Assembly: GCA_031260485.1 (NCBI GenBank)
Contig: JAIRJU010000035.1
Coordinates: forward strand, 1 to 45,154
Direction of reading: 5' to 3'
Length of the DNA stretch: 45,154 bases
From: Pseudomonadales bacterium
GTDB lineage: Bacteria > Pseudomonadota > Gammaproteobacteria > Pseudomonadales > Pseudohongiellaceae
A program made the translations under genes and the position numbers. This document shows, piece by piece, positions 27,897 to 38,200 of this stretch (its first letter is position 1; each line of letters opens with the position of its first letter). The notes beneath the pieces were generated by a model, which was given only the letters and a program-made list of their open reading frames with translations, did not search any database and had not been told where the DNA came from.

Positions 27897-28592
27897 TTAT
27901 TCCTGTGATTTCATTTCGATCAGCTTCATCTCTTCACTGCCAAGCTTTAGATCGTGATTTTTCTCTAAAATTGCATCTACGTCGATTGTAGAAAATCTGC
28001 CACACCCGTCAAATATCAATTGCTTTCCTAAAAACGGGTCTTCTTGAGTTAACTCTCCGATTCTAACAGAAGAGTAGCCAACACTTTCACTACTTTTCAT
28101 GTGCTCTGCTTCGCTTTTAACATCAGCTTGCGCAGGTCCAGTTAAAGTTTTAATAACTTCGCCATAGTATTCATTCAGTGCATCATCGTAGGCCGTCGCG
28201 ATAGCATCCATTTTCCAGGCGTTTGCAATTATATTTTCTTCACCCCCATCCTTGCGTACACTTTCGCAAACCTCGTTCATCCCCGACCACACGATGTTCA
28301 CGAAACGAGAGTTATTGGGAGAGTCCATTCTTTTCACCACATCCAAGTCTAACGAACTGAATGCCTTGGCTGTTCCGCCAAGTACAAAATCTCCAAATAT
28401 AAAGCTGTAATAAATATGGTCCGGCACAGAAGATCCATCCTTGCTGGAATTTACTGCATATTCAGCCATTTTACTTGCGATATACTCAGGCGTGTACTCA
28501 GTTTTTTCTGCCGCAAATCCTTGAGAAAAACCGATAGTTGCTGAAAATAAAACAAGCACAGCAACCTCAAAATTTTGGGTTCTATTTTTCAT
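27897..28592 (-). CDS. Exported protein of unknown function
   Basis: Signal peptide VAVLVLFSATIGFSQGFAA; starts 6 nt after the cytochrome stop codon. Confidence 0.7.
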   Translation of the reverse strand: MKNRTQNFEVAVLVLFSATIGFSQGFAAEKTEYTPEYIASKMAEYAVNSSKDGSSVPDHIYYSFIFGDFVLGGTAKAFSSLDLDVVKRMDSPNNSRFVNIVWSGMNEVCESVRKDGGEENIIANAWKMDAIATAYDDALNEYYGEVIKTLTGPAQADVKSEAEHMKSSESVGYSSVRIGELTQEDPFLGKQLIFDGCGRFSTIDVDAILEKNHDLKLGSEEMKLIEMKSQE

Positions 28593-28598
28593 TGAATG

Positions 28599-29168
28599 TC
28601 ATTCAAAAAGATTTGCGCTCTGCACCCGGCTCAGCCATTCGGCCATGCGTTCCATATCGCTGTCGTCGGGTAGTTCGGCGCCGCGGGCGCGCATTTCCAG
28701 CAGAAGCACGCGCCAGCGCGCGAGGGAGCCGTGGGTTTCATAGACGCGATCGAGAGCGTGGCATTCGGAGCAGATGGTATCCAGCACTTCGTGCCCTTTG
28801 AGATCATCATAGTAGGTGTCTATTTCCGGTGGCACGTACCGACGTGGGAAAGGGGTTGCTTCGACGCCAAAATTTTCCGCCAGATAGTCCAGTAGCAGGG
28901 TTTCATCCTGATCGGACATTTTTTTCATTTTCATTCCAGAATGCAGTTCACCCAGAATGGATTCCCAGCGTTCGCGCGCCAGCGCATAGAAGGCGTAGTC
29001 GTCGATGCCGTGGCAGGACACACAATTCTTGAACAGCACATTGCGTATGGGGCCTTCCGGCAATGGTACCTGCGGCCTGGTGGGCCCCGCATTGAGTTGC
29101 GCCAGGGCCGGCAGCGCCAGCAGCGTCAACGACGCGCACAGAATTCCTTCAAACAGCTTCGATCTCAT
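28599..29168 (-). CDS. Exported cytochrome c-like protein (two CxxCH motifs)
   Basis: Signal peptide; NCVSCHG and CSECHAL; downstream of the DUF1552 gene. Confidence 0.82.
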   Translation of the reverse strand: MRSKLFEGILCASLTLLALPALAQLNAGPTRPQVPLPEGPIRNVLFKNCVSCHGIDDYAFYALARERWESILGELHSGMKMKKMSDQDETLLLDYLAENFGVEATPFPRRYVPPEIDTYYDDLKGHEVLDTICSECHALDRVYETHGSLARWRVLLLEMRARGAELPDDSDMERMAEWLSRVQSANLFE

Positions 29169-29236
29169 CCACGTTCTCCAACGAACCGCGTTTTTTCTGA
29201 CGGTGTTTTATTTTCGCATCAACTCAAGATTGGGCA

Positions 29237-29322
29237 CCCTCTCCCCCAACCCCTCTCCCGCAAGCGGGCGAGGGGCTTAGACTCCCCTCTCCCACTGGTG
29301 GGAGAGGGGTAGGGGGAGAGGG
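29237..29322. repeat. Composite REP-like palindromic element
   Basis: CCCTCTCCCCCAACCCCTCTCCCGCAAGCGGGCGAGGGG...CCCCTCTCCCACTGGTGGGAGAGGGGTAGGGGGAGAGGG; same arms as 6523-6637. Confidence 0.85.
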
Positions 29323-29335
29323 ACTTGTTACGACA

Positions 29336-30709
29336 TCAGGCAATTTCCAGCGGCTTGGTGCCGCCATTGAACGTGGGCACGTTGATGCCGTACAGATGCA
29401 GAATCGCCAGCAGCATGTTCGAGGTGCGCTCCACGTTGTCCGGGTAGGAGATGTGGCGATTGCCTTTGAAGGTGCCGTCGATGCCACCGGCCAGAATCAC
29501 CGGCACTTTTTCGTGAGCATGGCGATGCGAGTTGCCCATGTTGCTGCCTTTGTAGATCAGCACGTTGTCGAGCGCGGTGCCTTCGATGTCTTCGATCTTG
29601 CTGAGCTTGTCGAGGAAGTAGGCGAGGTTGGCGACATGGTAGCGGTTGACCTTGGCGTAGTTGGCGATGTTGGCAGGCGTGTCGCCGTGGTGCGAGGTGG
29701 CGTGCCAGCCGCCGGTATAGCCCGATTCAGGATGCGTGATGGACGACAGATCGCGCCCCAGCATGAAGGTAGCCGAGCGCGTCAGATCGCCTTCAAACGC
29801 CAGCGCAATGAGGTCGTACATCAGCTTGAAGTGCACATCCTTGCTTTTGGGGATACCAAAGGGCACTTCTTCTTTCGGTTCGGCGACGGAATTGCTCATG
29901 GAAATCTGGATGCGGCGTTCCAATTCGCGGATGTTGTCCAGATAAGTATCCAGCTTGACCTGATCGCCCTGGCCAAGCTGGCGCTTGAAGGAGGGAATCT
30001 TGCCCGCCACTGAATCCAGCACGCTGGCGTTCAGTTCGCGGCCACGTTGGCGTTCTTCAGGGCTGGCGCCATCGCCAAACAGGCGCTCGAAGGCCACGCG
30101 CGGGTTGATCTCCGTGGGCAAGGGCTGCGTCGCTGAAACCCACGAGACGGAATTGGTGTAGGCGCAGCTATAACCCCAGTTGCAATTGCCATAGTTGCCG
30201 GCGTCTTCCACGCCCAGTTGCAGCGAACTGAGGATGGTGTTCTGGCCATAGGTTTTGGCGATGACCTGATCAATGCTTTCGCCCAGGTAGGGGCTTACCG
30301 CGTTGCGACGCGGACGGGCGCCGGAGAGGAATACCGCGCCGCGCGCGTGATTGCCGCCGGGTTCTTCATCGGTGGAGAAGGCTTCGGGCACGTCCAGACC
30401 GCTGACGAGCACGATGCGATTGCGAAAGCGCTCGAGCGGCTTGGTGATGTAGGAGAACTCGAAATCACTGCCGGTTTGCAGCGGCGACCAATAGCCCGGC
30501 GCTGCGCCATGCGGGTGCCAGATGCCAACAAAACGTTTGGGCCGCAAGGCTTCGGCGGCTCTGGCCTGGGGCACCATGGCGGGAATCATGGCGTCCAAGA
30601 GCGGCAAAGCCACAGCAACGCCAGCCGAACGCAGCAGAGTTCTGCGGTCTAATTTCTTTTTGGTGATGAATTGCATGACGCATCCTCCTCTCTCAATGTT
30701 CAATCTCAA
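29336..30709 (-). CDS. DUF1552 domain-containing protein
   Basis: KKLDRRTLLRSAGVAVALPLLDAMIP leader; RPKRFVGIWHPHGAAPGYWSP; GSNMGNSHRHAHEKVPVILAGG. Confidence 0.9.
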   Translation of the reverse strand: MRLNIERGGCVMQFITKKKLDRRTLLRSAGVAVALPLLDAMIPAMVPQARAAEALRPKRFVGIWHPHGAAPGYWSPLQTGSDFEFSYITKPLERFRNRIVLVSGLDVPEAFSTDEEPGGNHARGAVFLSGARPRRNAVSPYLGESIDQVIAKTYGQNTILSSLQLGVEDAGNYGNCNWGYSCAYTNSVSWVSATQPLPTEINPRVAFERLFGDGASPEERQRGRELNASVLDSVAGKIPSFKRQLGQGDQVKLDTYLDNIRELERRIQISMSNSVAEPKEEVPFGIPKSKDVHFKLMYDLIALAFEGDLTRSATFMLGRDLSSITHPESGYTGGWHATSHHGDTPANIANYAKVNRYHVANLAYFLDKLSKIEDIEGTALDNVLIYKGSNMGNSHRHAHEKVPVILAGGIDGTFKGNRHISYPDNVERTSNMLLAILHLYGINVPTFNGGTKPLEIA

Positions 30710-30727
30710 TGTTCAATCTCAATGTTT
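30691..30727. repeat. 13-bp tandem repeat (TCTCAATGTTCAA) about 2.8 copies
   Basis: Seen directly, straddling the 5' region of the DUF1552 gene. Confidence 0.8.
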
Positions 30728-30804
30728 GTTTTTCGGTGTTGCTGTGTCCGCTACGCGGACGAAACGCTGTCTATCTTTGATGCGTGCGCTTGATCGTGCT
30801 CCGT

Positions 30805-33261
30805 TCAATTCTGCGCGCTGGCCTGGCCCACCAGCGCTGGCGCCTGGCCTTCCTTCACCCGCATCTGGAACGGATCGCTCTTAACGATGTTCAAGAGGAT
30901 GTCGGAGAAGCGGTAATTGCTGGCTTCAGATTCATGCACGATGCGGCGCACCATGGGCATGTCGAAATATTCCACGCCGCGGCCCATGGCGAAACTGAGC
31001 AGTTTTTCAGTCACAAAACGCACAAACTGCGGCGAGTAATATTTGAGGTTCTCGCGCAGGCCGTTGACATCGCTCACCTTGGTGCCATCCCACAATTCCA
31101 CCGTGGTATCGAGCGGCACCGCTTTGCCATCGCGTTTGCGCGGGTGGCCTTCGGTGGTGCGCCAACTGCCGTCGGCATCGAAACTTTCGAGCGTGAAACC
31201 AATCGGGTCCAAAATGCGGTGACAAGTGGCGCAACCGGGATCGGCGCGGTGCAGGGTCATTTGGTCACGCAGGGTTTTGATGACAACGGCGCCGCCTTGG
31301 GTGGCATCGAGCGGCGGCACATTCGGCGGCGGTTCAGGCGGCACAGTGCCCAGGATGTTCTCGATTACCCAGATGCCGCGCTTTACCGGCGAGGTGCGGG
31401 AGTTTTCGGTGAACGTGGTGCTCAGGAAGCTGCCTTTGCCCAAAAGACCGCGGCGATAGGCGAATTCAGGCGGCAGTTCCACTCGGCGAAACTGCGCGCC
31501 ATAGATGTTGGGGATACCATAGTGCTTCGCCAGGCGCTCGTTGAGGAAGGTGTAGTTGGCGTCGATCAGATCAGTGACAGAACGATCTTCACGGATGATG
31601 CTGGCCCAGAACAATTCGGTTTCATGCTGGAATGCCTGGCGCAGTTCATCGTCCCAATTCGGATAATAAATACCGTCTGGCGACACGTTGGGCAGGTTGC
31701 GCAAATACAGGTATTGACGGCCAAAATTCGTTACCAGCGATTCAGAGCGCGGGTCGTCGAGCATCCGCTTGACTTGCTGTTCCAGAACTTCGGGTTCGTG
31801 CAAACGGTTGGCGATGGCCAGATCGCGCAATTGTTGATCCGGGATGCTGCTCCACAAGAAGAAAGACAGACGCGAGGCCAATTCCAGATCGGAGATGCGG
31901 TAGGCAGTGCCCGCGGGTACGTTCTCCGGCTCGCGTTCCACACGCACCAGAAACTCCGGATCGGCCAAGAGGCGCCGCAGCGCAAGCTCGATACCGTCTT
32001 CGAACACCCCTTGCGCTGCGCCTTCGCGGAAGAAATCCAGCAACACGCCAAGATCATCCGCCGTTGCCGGGCGGCGATAGGCTTCGGTGGCGAGCGTGGT
32101 GAGGATGCTGCGCGCGCAGGATTCAAATTCATCTTGGCTAACAGGATGGCAGGTGAACACTTTCTGCATACTCACCGAACCCTGCTGGCGGTTTGGATCG
32201 AAGGGGCCGGTGATCTTCAAGAAGCCGATCACTGGCGGATACTGCACCTGCGGCATCTTTTCATTCTCGATCGACTTGCGATCGTACTCGCGGATCATGC
32301 CCAGCCCAGGGCGGTAATTGGTGGCGATGAACGTCGCCCCCACCACATGCGAGCCTGCCTTGATGGGCAGCGTGACATCAAGCGAACCATCACGGTCGCC
32401 ACCCATGCCGGTGTTGAGGCCCACGCCCGAGTATTTGAAAACGTGCACGCGCTCGCCGTCGATGCTGATTTCCAGATCTTCGCCAGGCGTGAACGCACCC
32501 ACGCCAAAGTTTTGAATGCTGAAAGCGTACTGGCCATCCGCCACGAAGTTGTGCTTGACCTCCATGCCGCCGCGCGTGCCCAGCGGCATCCCCTCGAGTT
32601 GATAGTTCTGCGAGGCGTCGGCGGGAGCGAAATAGGTCATTTCGGTGGGGCTGCGCCAAAAACCCACCGCCATGCGCGCCACGCGGGCGGCGGCGGAGGC
32701 GTAGGCTTCAAGCAGCGTGGGGGAAATCGTCAGCGAACCGGCAATGTTGTCGAAACCGCGCGCGGAGGTATCGGCAGGCAGGAGCGTGGAGGTATCAATC
32801 TCAAGCCCCAGTATGTCGCGGATCGCGTTGGCGTATTCGGTACGGTTGAGGCGGTGCAGCATGACGCTGCCGGGGTTGTTGGCGGCCTCCTTGTCCATCT
32901 GCCCTTCCAGCCATTCGGTCAACGCCAGATATTGCGGACGCGCCGGGCGCTCTTTGCCAGGCGGCGGCATCACGCCCGCGCGCAGACGGCGGATGACGCG
33001 CTCCCATTCCGCCGCATGATCGTTGAACGGGAGATTGACGATGTCGTCGATGTTGAGGCCGCCGGCAAAGTCGTCGAAGTTATGACACTCGCCGCAGTAT
33101 TGGTGCACCAGAGCACGGTATTGCGTGTCATCGCCCGCCGCTTGGGCTGGGCCTTGCGCCAACGCCACGCCGCTCGACAAGGCAAGCGCTGCCAGTGCTA
33201 TGCCGCTGACCATGCGGCTTTTCATCGTGCCGCTCTGCGTGCGGCTCTTGGCGTCAGTCAT
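30805..33261 (-). CDS. Large exported DUF1587/DUF1592/DUF1588/DUF1585-type cytochrome-like protein
   Basis: N-terminal YCGECHNF; NRTEYANAIRDILGLE; RLSFFLWSSIPDQQLRDLA; CATCHRILDPIGFTLESFDADGSWRT. Confidence 0.93.
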   Translation of the reverse strand: MTDAKSRTQSGTMKSRMVSGIALAALALSSGVALAQGPAQAAGDDTQYRALVHQYCGECHNFDDFAGGLNIDDIVNLPFNDHAAEWERVIRRLRAGVMPPPGKERPARPQYLALTEWLEGQMDKEAANNPGSVMLHRLNRTEYANAIRDILGLEIDTSTLLPADTSARGFDNIAGSLTISPTLLEAYASAAARVARMAVGFWRSPTEMTYFAPADASQNYQLEGMPLGTRGGMEVKHNFVADGQYAFSIQNFGVGAFTPGEDLEISIDGERVHVFKYSGVGLNTGMGGDRDGSLDVTLPIKAGSHVVGATFIATNYRPGLGMIREYDRKSIENEKMPQVQYPPVIGFLKITGPFDPNRQQGSVSMQKVFTCHPVSQDEFESCARSILTTLATEAYRRPATADDLGVLLDFFREGAAQGVFEDGIELALRRLLADPEFLVRVEREPENVPAGTAYRISDLELASRLSFFLWSSIPDQQLRDLAIANRLHEPEVLEQQVKRMLDDPRSESLVTNFGRQYLYLRNLPNVSPDGIYYPNWDDELRQAFQHETELFWASIIREDRSVTDLIDANYTFLNERLAKHYGIPNIYGAQFRRVELPPEFAYRRGLLGKGSFLSTTFTENSRTSPVKRGIWVIENILGTVPPEPPPNVPPLDATQGGAVVIKTLRDQMTLHRADPGCATCHRILDPIGFTLESFDADGSWRTTEGHPRKRDGKAVPLDTTVELWDGTKVSDVNGLRENLKYYSPQFVRFVTEKLLSFAMGRGVEYFDMPMVRRIVHESEASNYRFSDILLNIVKSDPFQMRVKEGQAPALVGQASAQN

Positions 33262-33625
33262 GTTCCCCTCCGGCCCTGCTAATTTTTAGTGCCAACGACT
33301 TTACCCCCTACCCCCTGCTTTCCCTTTGTATTTTTTGCGCTATTACTTGCACTTTTTCGCTGCGCCCGGGCCATGATCGGAGCCTCTCGCCCCAGGTTTA
33401 CGGGCCAATGACGCGCCCTGCGCTTTACGCCGGCTCCCCACCTGAGTGACCCGCCTCTTATCGCGCCTCCTATTGCACCTCTTATCGTTCTGAAGGCAAT
33501 TTGGTACCGTTGGCTAGTGTGAACGCTTACTGCTCCCGCTCCCTGTTAGACTCAGCCGAGTTCTCACCATCATTCTCACCATCAATGAATAGCCGACTCA
33601 CCATCAATAACCGAGAAGTGCCGAG

Positions 33626-35176
33626 ATGAAAAAAATAATCGTCCTGGGTGGAGGCAGCGCAGGCTGGTTAACCAGCCTCCTCACCCGAGAGTTCTATCCA
33701 GAGTTCGACATCACCCTGATCGAAAGCGATGAAATCGGCATCCTGGGGGCTGGAGAGGGCACGGTGCCGCATTTCATCGAGGTGTTGGATTTCCTGCGAA
33801 TTCCTGTATCGGCCTTGGTGCGTGAGTGCGGCGCCACCCTCAAAATTGGCATCAAATTCACCCACTGGAATGGCGATGGCACGTCTTACTTTCATGACTT
33901 CAGAGCCAAGGATGAGCTTGAAGAATGGGCTTTCGATGATGCGTTTCGTTACAACATGCTCAGCTCGTACCTGGTGGGGGAGGGCGTACACCTCGATACC
34001 GTGAACTTTTACGCCAAACTGGCCGAGCAATGGAAAGTGCCTTTCGTCCTCAACGACTTGAATGATCACACACTGACGAACTACCGCGACGCCATCATGG
34101 CCGTGCAGCATCTTGGCAATTTCGCGCTGCACTTCGATGCGCGCCTGTTGGCCAAATTTCTCAGCCAGGTAGCGCAGTCCAGCAGAAGAATCCGGCGCGT
34201 GGAAGGCAAATTCAGCGAGGCAAGTACCGACTCCAGCGGCAATATCCGCGGAATTCGCCTGGAAAATGGCAAGTACGTCGACTGCGACTTCATCTTCGAC
34301 TGTAGCGGATTCGCACGCCTGCTGCTCGGCAAACACTTCAACGAACGCTGGATCGACTACAAGCGCCACCTTCCCCTCGATACCGCCCTGCCGTTTTTTA
34401 CACCACACGATGGCGGCAACATTCCGCCCTATACCGAAGCAATCGCGCTGAAATACGGCTGGATGTGGCGCATTCCAGTGCAGGAGCGCTATGGCTGCGG
34501 CTACGTTTTTGACTCATCATACATCAATGAAGAGCAAGCCAAGGCGGAAGTCGAGGCCCTGCTGGGGCACCCAATCACCAGCGCGAAGACCTTCCGCTTC
34601 CAGGCAGGCGCCTTTGAAAACACCTTGGTCAAGAATTGCTACGGCGTGGGCCTCTCGCAGCATTTCGTCGAACCCTTGGAAGCAACCTCGATCTGGACCT
34701 TCAGCAAGAACCTCATCAACTTCCTCAAATCCGGCACCATCATGCACTTGACGCCTGAACTGACCGCGTATATCAACGAACGCTGCCGTGCGATCATCGA
34801 ACCAATACCGGAGTTTCTGTACTTGCACTATTGCACGCGGCGCAACGATTCTCCCTTCTGGCAGGAGTTCAGCAGCAAGACCACCATGATGGATTCACTA
34901 CGCCACAAGCAACAGCTATGGCAGCAGGTGCCTTTGTTCGACGCGGATACGCTGCCCTTGCAAATGTTTACCGCGCCTAGCTGGCTATCTGTTGCCAACG
35001 GCGTTCACTTTTTTGACAGACAATCATTCAAAAATTTGTCACGCCATTGGTCACAGTTGCAACTGGCGCAAAAACAGGCGTTTCTGGTTAGCAAGCAGGA
35101 GCATTTGGCGAGAGCCTGCCTGCTGCATGGCGATTTTCTGGCCTTGATGAAACAGAAATCTCAGCCAATCCCCTGA
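33626..35176 (+). CDS. Flavin-dependent tryptophan halogenase-like protein
   Basis: KIIVLGGGSAGWLTSLLT; WMWRIPVQERYGCGYVF (halogenase WxWxIP motif); GVGLSQHFVEPLEATSIW. Confidence 0.9.
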   Translation: MKKIIVLGGGSAGWLTSLLTREFYPEFDITLIESDEIGILGAGEGTVPHFIEVLDFLRIPVSALVRECGATLKIGIKFTHWNGDGTSYFHDFRAKDELEEWAFDDAFRYNMLSSYLVGEGVHLDTVNFYAKLAEQWKVPFVLNDLNDHTLTNYRDAIMAVQHLGNFALHFDARLLAKFLSQVAQSSRRIRRVEGKFSEASTDSSGNIRGIRLENGKYVDCDFIFDCSGFARLLLGKHFNERWIDYKRHLPLDTALPFFTPHDGGNIPPYTEAIALKYGWMWRIPVQERYGCGYVFDSSYINEEQAKAEVEALLGHPITSAKTFRFQAGAFENTLVKNCYGVGLSQHFVEPLEATSIWTFSKNLINFLKSGTIMHLTPELTAYINERCRAIIEPIPEFLYLHYCTRRNDSPFWQEFSSKTTMMDSLRHKQQLWQQVPLFDADTLPLQMFTAPSWLSVANGVHFFDRQSFKNLSRHWSQLQLAQKQAFLVSKQEHLARACLLHGDFLALMKQKSQPIP

Positions 35177-35220
35177 AACTGGCGAAACTCAGCCCGCCCT
35201 TGCAGCGCCAGCGTCAGCAA

Positions 35221-38200
35221 TCAAAAGGTCAATTTCGCACTCAAGAAATACCGCCGCCCGTAGATGTCATAATCCGCCGGCATCCCTTGCGTTGCGCCCC
35301 CGACGAGAGGCGGGCCGCGGTCGAACAGGTTGGTGATGTCAAGTGACACACCCCATTTGCCATTTCTACCAAAATCCCCGTTATAGCCAAGGCGTGCATT
35401 GGTGTAATTGCCCGAAGCAACGGTATTGATATCGACGTCGCGCCCCTCGACCCAAAGGCGATTCAAGCCGACACGGGCAATGTAGCGTTGTTGTAATTGC
35501 ACGGAATACGCACCAACGCCGTATGTCGCTGTCACGATGCCGGTCAAATCCGGATTGTTCAGCCAGCCGCTGATGTCGAACTGTGGTGCGCCAAACGGCG
35601 TATCCGAACGCTCCGCCACATAGCCCGCCAAGGCGCGGATGTTGAGCGTTTCGCGTACATCCGTAAGAAAATCCGGCTCGGTGTTATACGCAAGCTCGTA
35701 GTCGATCCCTCTGACTCGTGCTTGCGCGACATTCAAAAATACGTCAAAAATTCTGCCAATCTGCCCACCATCGAGCCGAAGCTGCTCACACAACGACTGA
35801 TTCCCGGAATAGCATTCATTCACAATACGCTGTGCGCCCAACTGCGCGATGGAATCACGCACTTTGACATCGTACCAATCCGCGGAAAAACTGAGCCCGT
35901 CCAACCACTGCGGTTGATAGACGAAACCGACCACGTTGGTTGACGCCTTTTCTGGAGAAAGCTGTGGATTGCCGCCGGAGGTTACGGTCGTGCTATAGCG
36001 CGCATTGCCTTGGAAGGGATCATCGATCGTGGTGCCGGTGCTTTGTGTATCGAAACGTTCAGAAAAGCTTGCCTCTCGAATATCCTTCGAGCGCGTGAGG
36101 CGCAAGCGAAGCCCATCGAAAACCTGAATATCAAGGCCGAGCTTCCAGGAATCGAGCGAATCCGCGAGGCTGGAATAATTGCTTTGCCGCGTAGAAACAC
36201 TGCCGCCGATCACCTGCTGCCCTGAAGTTGATTTCCATATCGGTACATTCACCTCGCCAAACCATTCCCACACATCGTAGCTGCCGTTGACATCCGGCAC
36301 CGTGGAGCGCGCGTGCAGGTTCGCGCTTCCCGAGGTATAACCTGGCGGAATGCCTCTGATGCCCAACGCGGGAACGTTCTGCGGCGGCCCCAGCATGTCT
36401 ATATCCGCTGGCAAGGCGTATTCATAGAAACTCTGCTTGCGATAGGTTAAACCCGCGGCGAAACCAAGCGGTCCATATCCCCAGCCTTTGTAGATATCCC
36501 CTTGCAGCAACACTTCAGCAAAATCCTGGTTGACTCTGCCTTCGCCTATTTTTGGCGTACTGATATACGTCTTGGCCGCTGCGGTGTTGGTGCCGATACC
36601 CATGATGTTCAAGGGCGTACAGTTTTCAATCGTGCCATCGAGACCAATCGGCGAGGCCAAGGGCTCTGTCGTCGGGTGCCCCGAGGTGCCTCCAGGCACA
36701 CCGCCTGGCGCGGCAAGCTGACCTTTGACCGACTCCGCCAATTGCGCCGGGGTAGGGTTGTACATTTGCACATTACACACGATCTGGCCATTGGCGGGAT
36801 TGAGCACGGCATCCAGAGCGAGATAGGTGCGATCCACGCGCTGTAAGTCGAAAATTCCCGTGCGGCGATGCGATTCGCCGGTTTGCCAGGAGGCATGTAC
36901 TTCCCAATCATTGGGCAAGACATAATCGACGCCCGCAGCGCCCGCATACGTAACAAAAACACCCGAATCCTCGGTACCGCTGTTGAGGCCGTTCTCGGTG
37001 GCCGGGGCTTCATCGCGCCAGATTTGGAATACATTGATATTGGCATCGTCCATCGCCTTGGCAACGGCTGGCGGCAAATAGACATTTTCACGAAATGCCG
37101 TGCCGCTCCAGCTTCCGGTGAAGTTCATACCGCCCAGATAATTGGTGGAACGCGATTCAGAACGCCCGACCAGCGCATGAGCAAAGCCCGAGAGCCTATC
37201 GGTAAACTTGTACTGCGCACCACCGAATCCAGAACGGTTCACCACACCATTGCCGGCGATGGCGTTGTGCGCATTCTGATAGGCGATAAACTCTGGATTC
37301 GAGCAATCCCCACCCATCGTAGAGGTGGAGCCAGGCGCACCCGGCGCGGCATAAATGGGCGATTTGACAAACTCCCGCACGCCTTTGCCATCATCCGTGA
37401 ATACCATGCCGTTATAAGCAAAGCTCGTCATAGGCGCGGTCACGGACGTATTGTTGTTGACCCTGGAAATCAACATGCCCGCCGGTGAGCGATCCGTAGG
37501 CGCCACGCAGGGAAGGGTCAAGCGCTGCGGTACCGAAGAGCCCGGCGTCCACGCGGGGTTGGTGACGTGCCCATAATTTTTGAACCAATCGTATTTATTC
37601 TGTACATCGGATGCCAAGCGGTGAATCTGCTCGACTTCATTGGCGCTGAACGAACCCACCAAGTGCAAGCGATTATTCAATACCGAGGTACCGCCAGCGA
37701 GTTCCAGATTGTACCTATCGCCATCGCCCCATTCCGTTCTGCCAACGCCCACATTGAGTTTCAGACCCTCGAATTGACGATCCAAAATAAAGTTCACCAC
37801 ACCGCCAAGCGCATCAGCGCCATACGCCGCCGACGCGCCGCCAGTGACGGTATCAACGGAGCGGATCAAGGCCGTTGGCATCATGTCGACATTGACTGAG
37901 CCGCGTTTGTCCGCCGGCGGCAGTCTCGATCCGTCCAACAAGATCAGCGTGCGGTTCGTTCCCAGATTACGCATGTTGAGATAACTGCCACCCGCTTGTG
38001 CGAACAAGGTGCCGCTGCCACGCTGAGAACTCAAGGTATTGAAGAACTGCGGCAGTTGCGCCATCTGCTCAACGGTGCTGGAACCCGGATTGTAGGACGA
38101 TAGCTCATCCATGCTGACCGCTGTCACCGGCACGGGTGCCGCCATACCGCTGGTGACACGCACGCGCGACCCGGTGATTTGAATTTCTTCCAAGAGCGGA

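Noticed and set aside
30784-33282. 832-aa plus-strand ORF exactly antisense to the DUF1592 gene
   Set aside because: Lacks recognisable domains and is His/Arg/Val-rich as expected for a shadow frame of a high-GC gene; the minus-strand product has clear domain motifs.
33555-33610. CTCACCATCA repeated three times before the halogenase-like gene
   Set aside because: Short, irregular spacing; noted but not distinguishable from local slippage.
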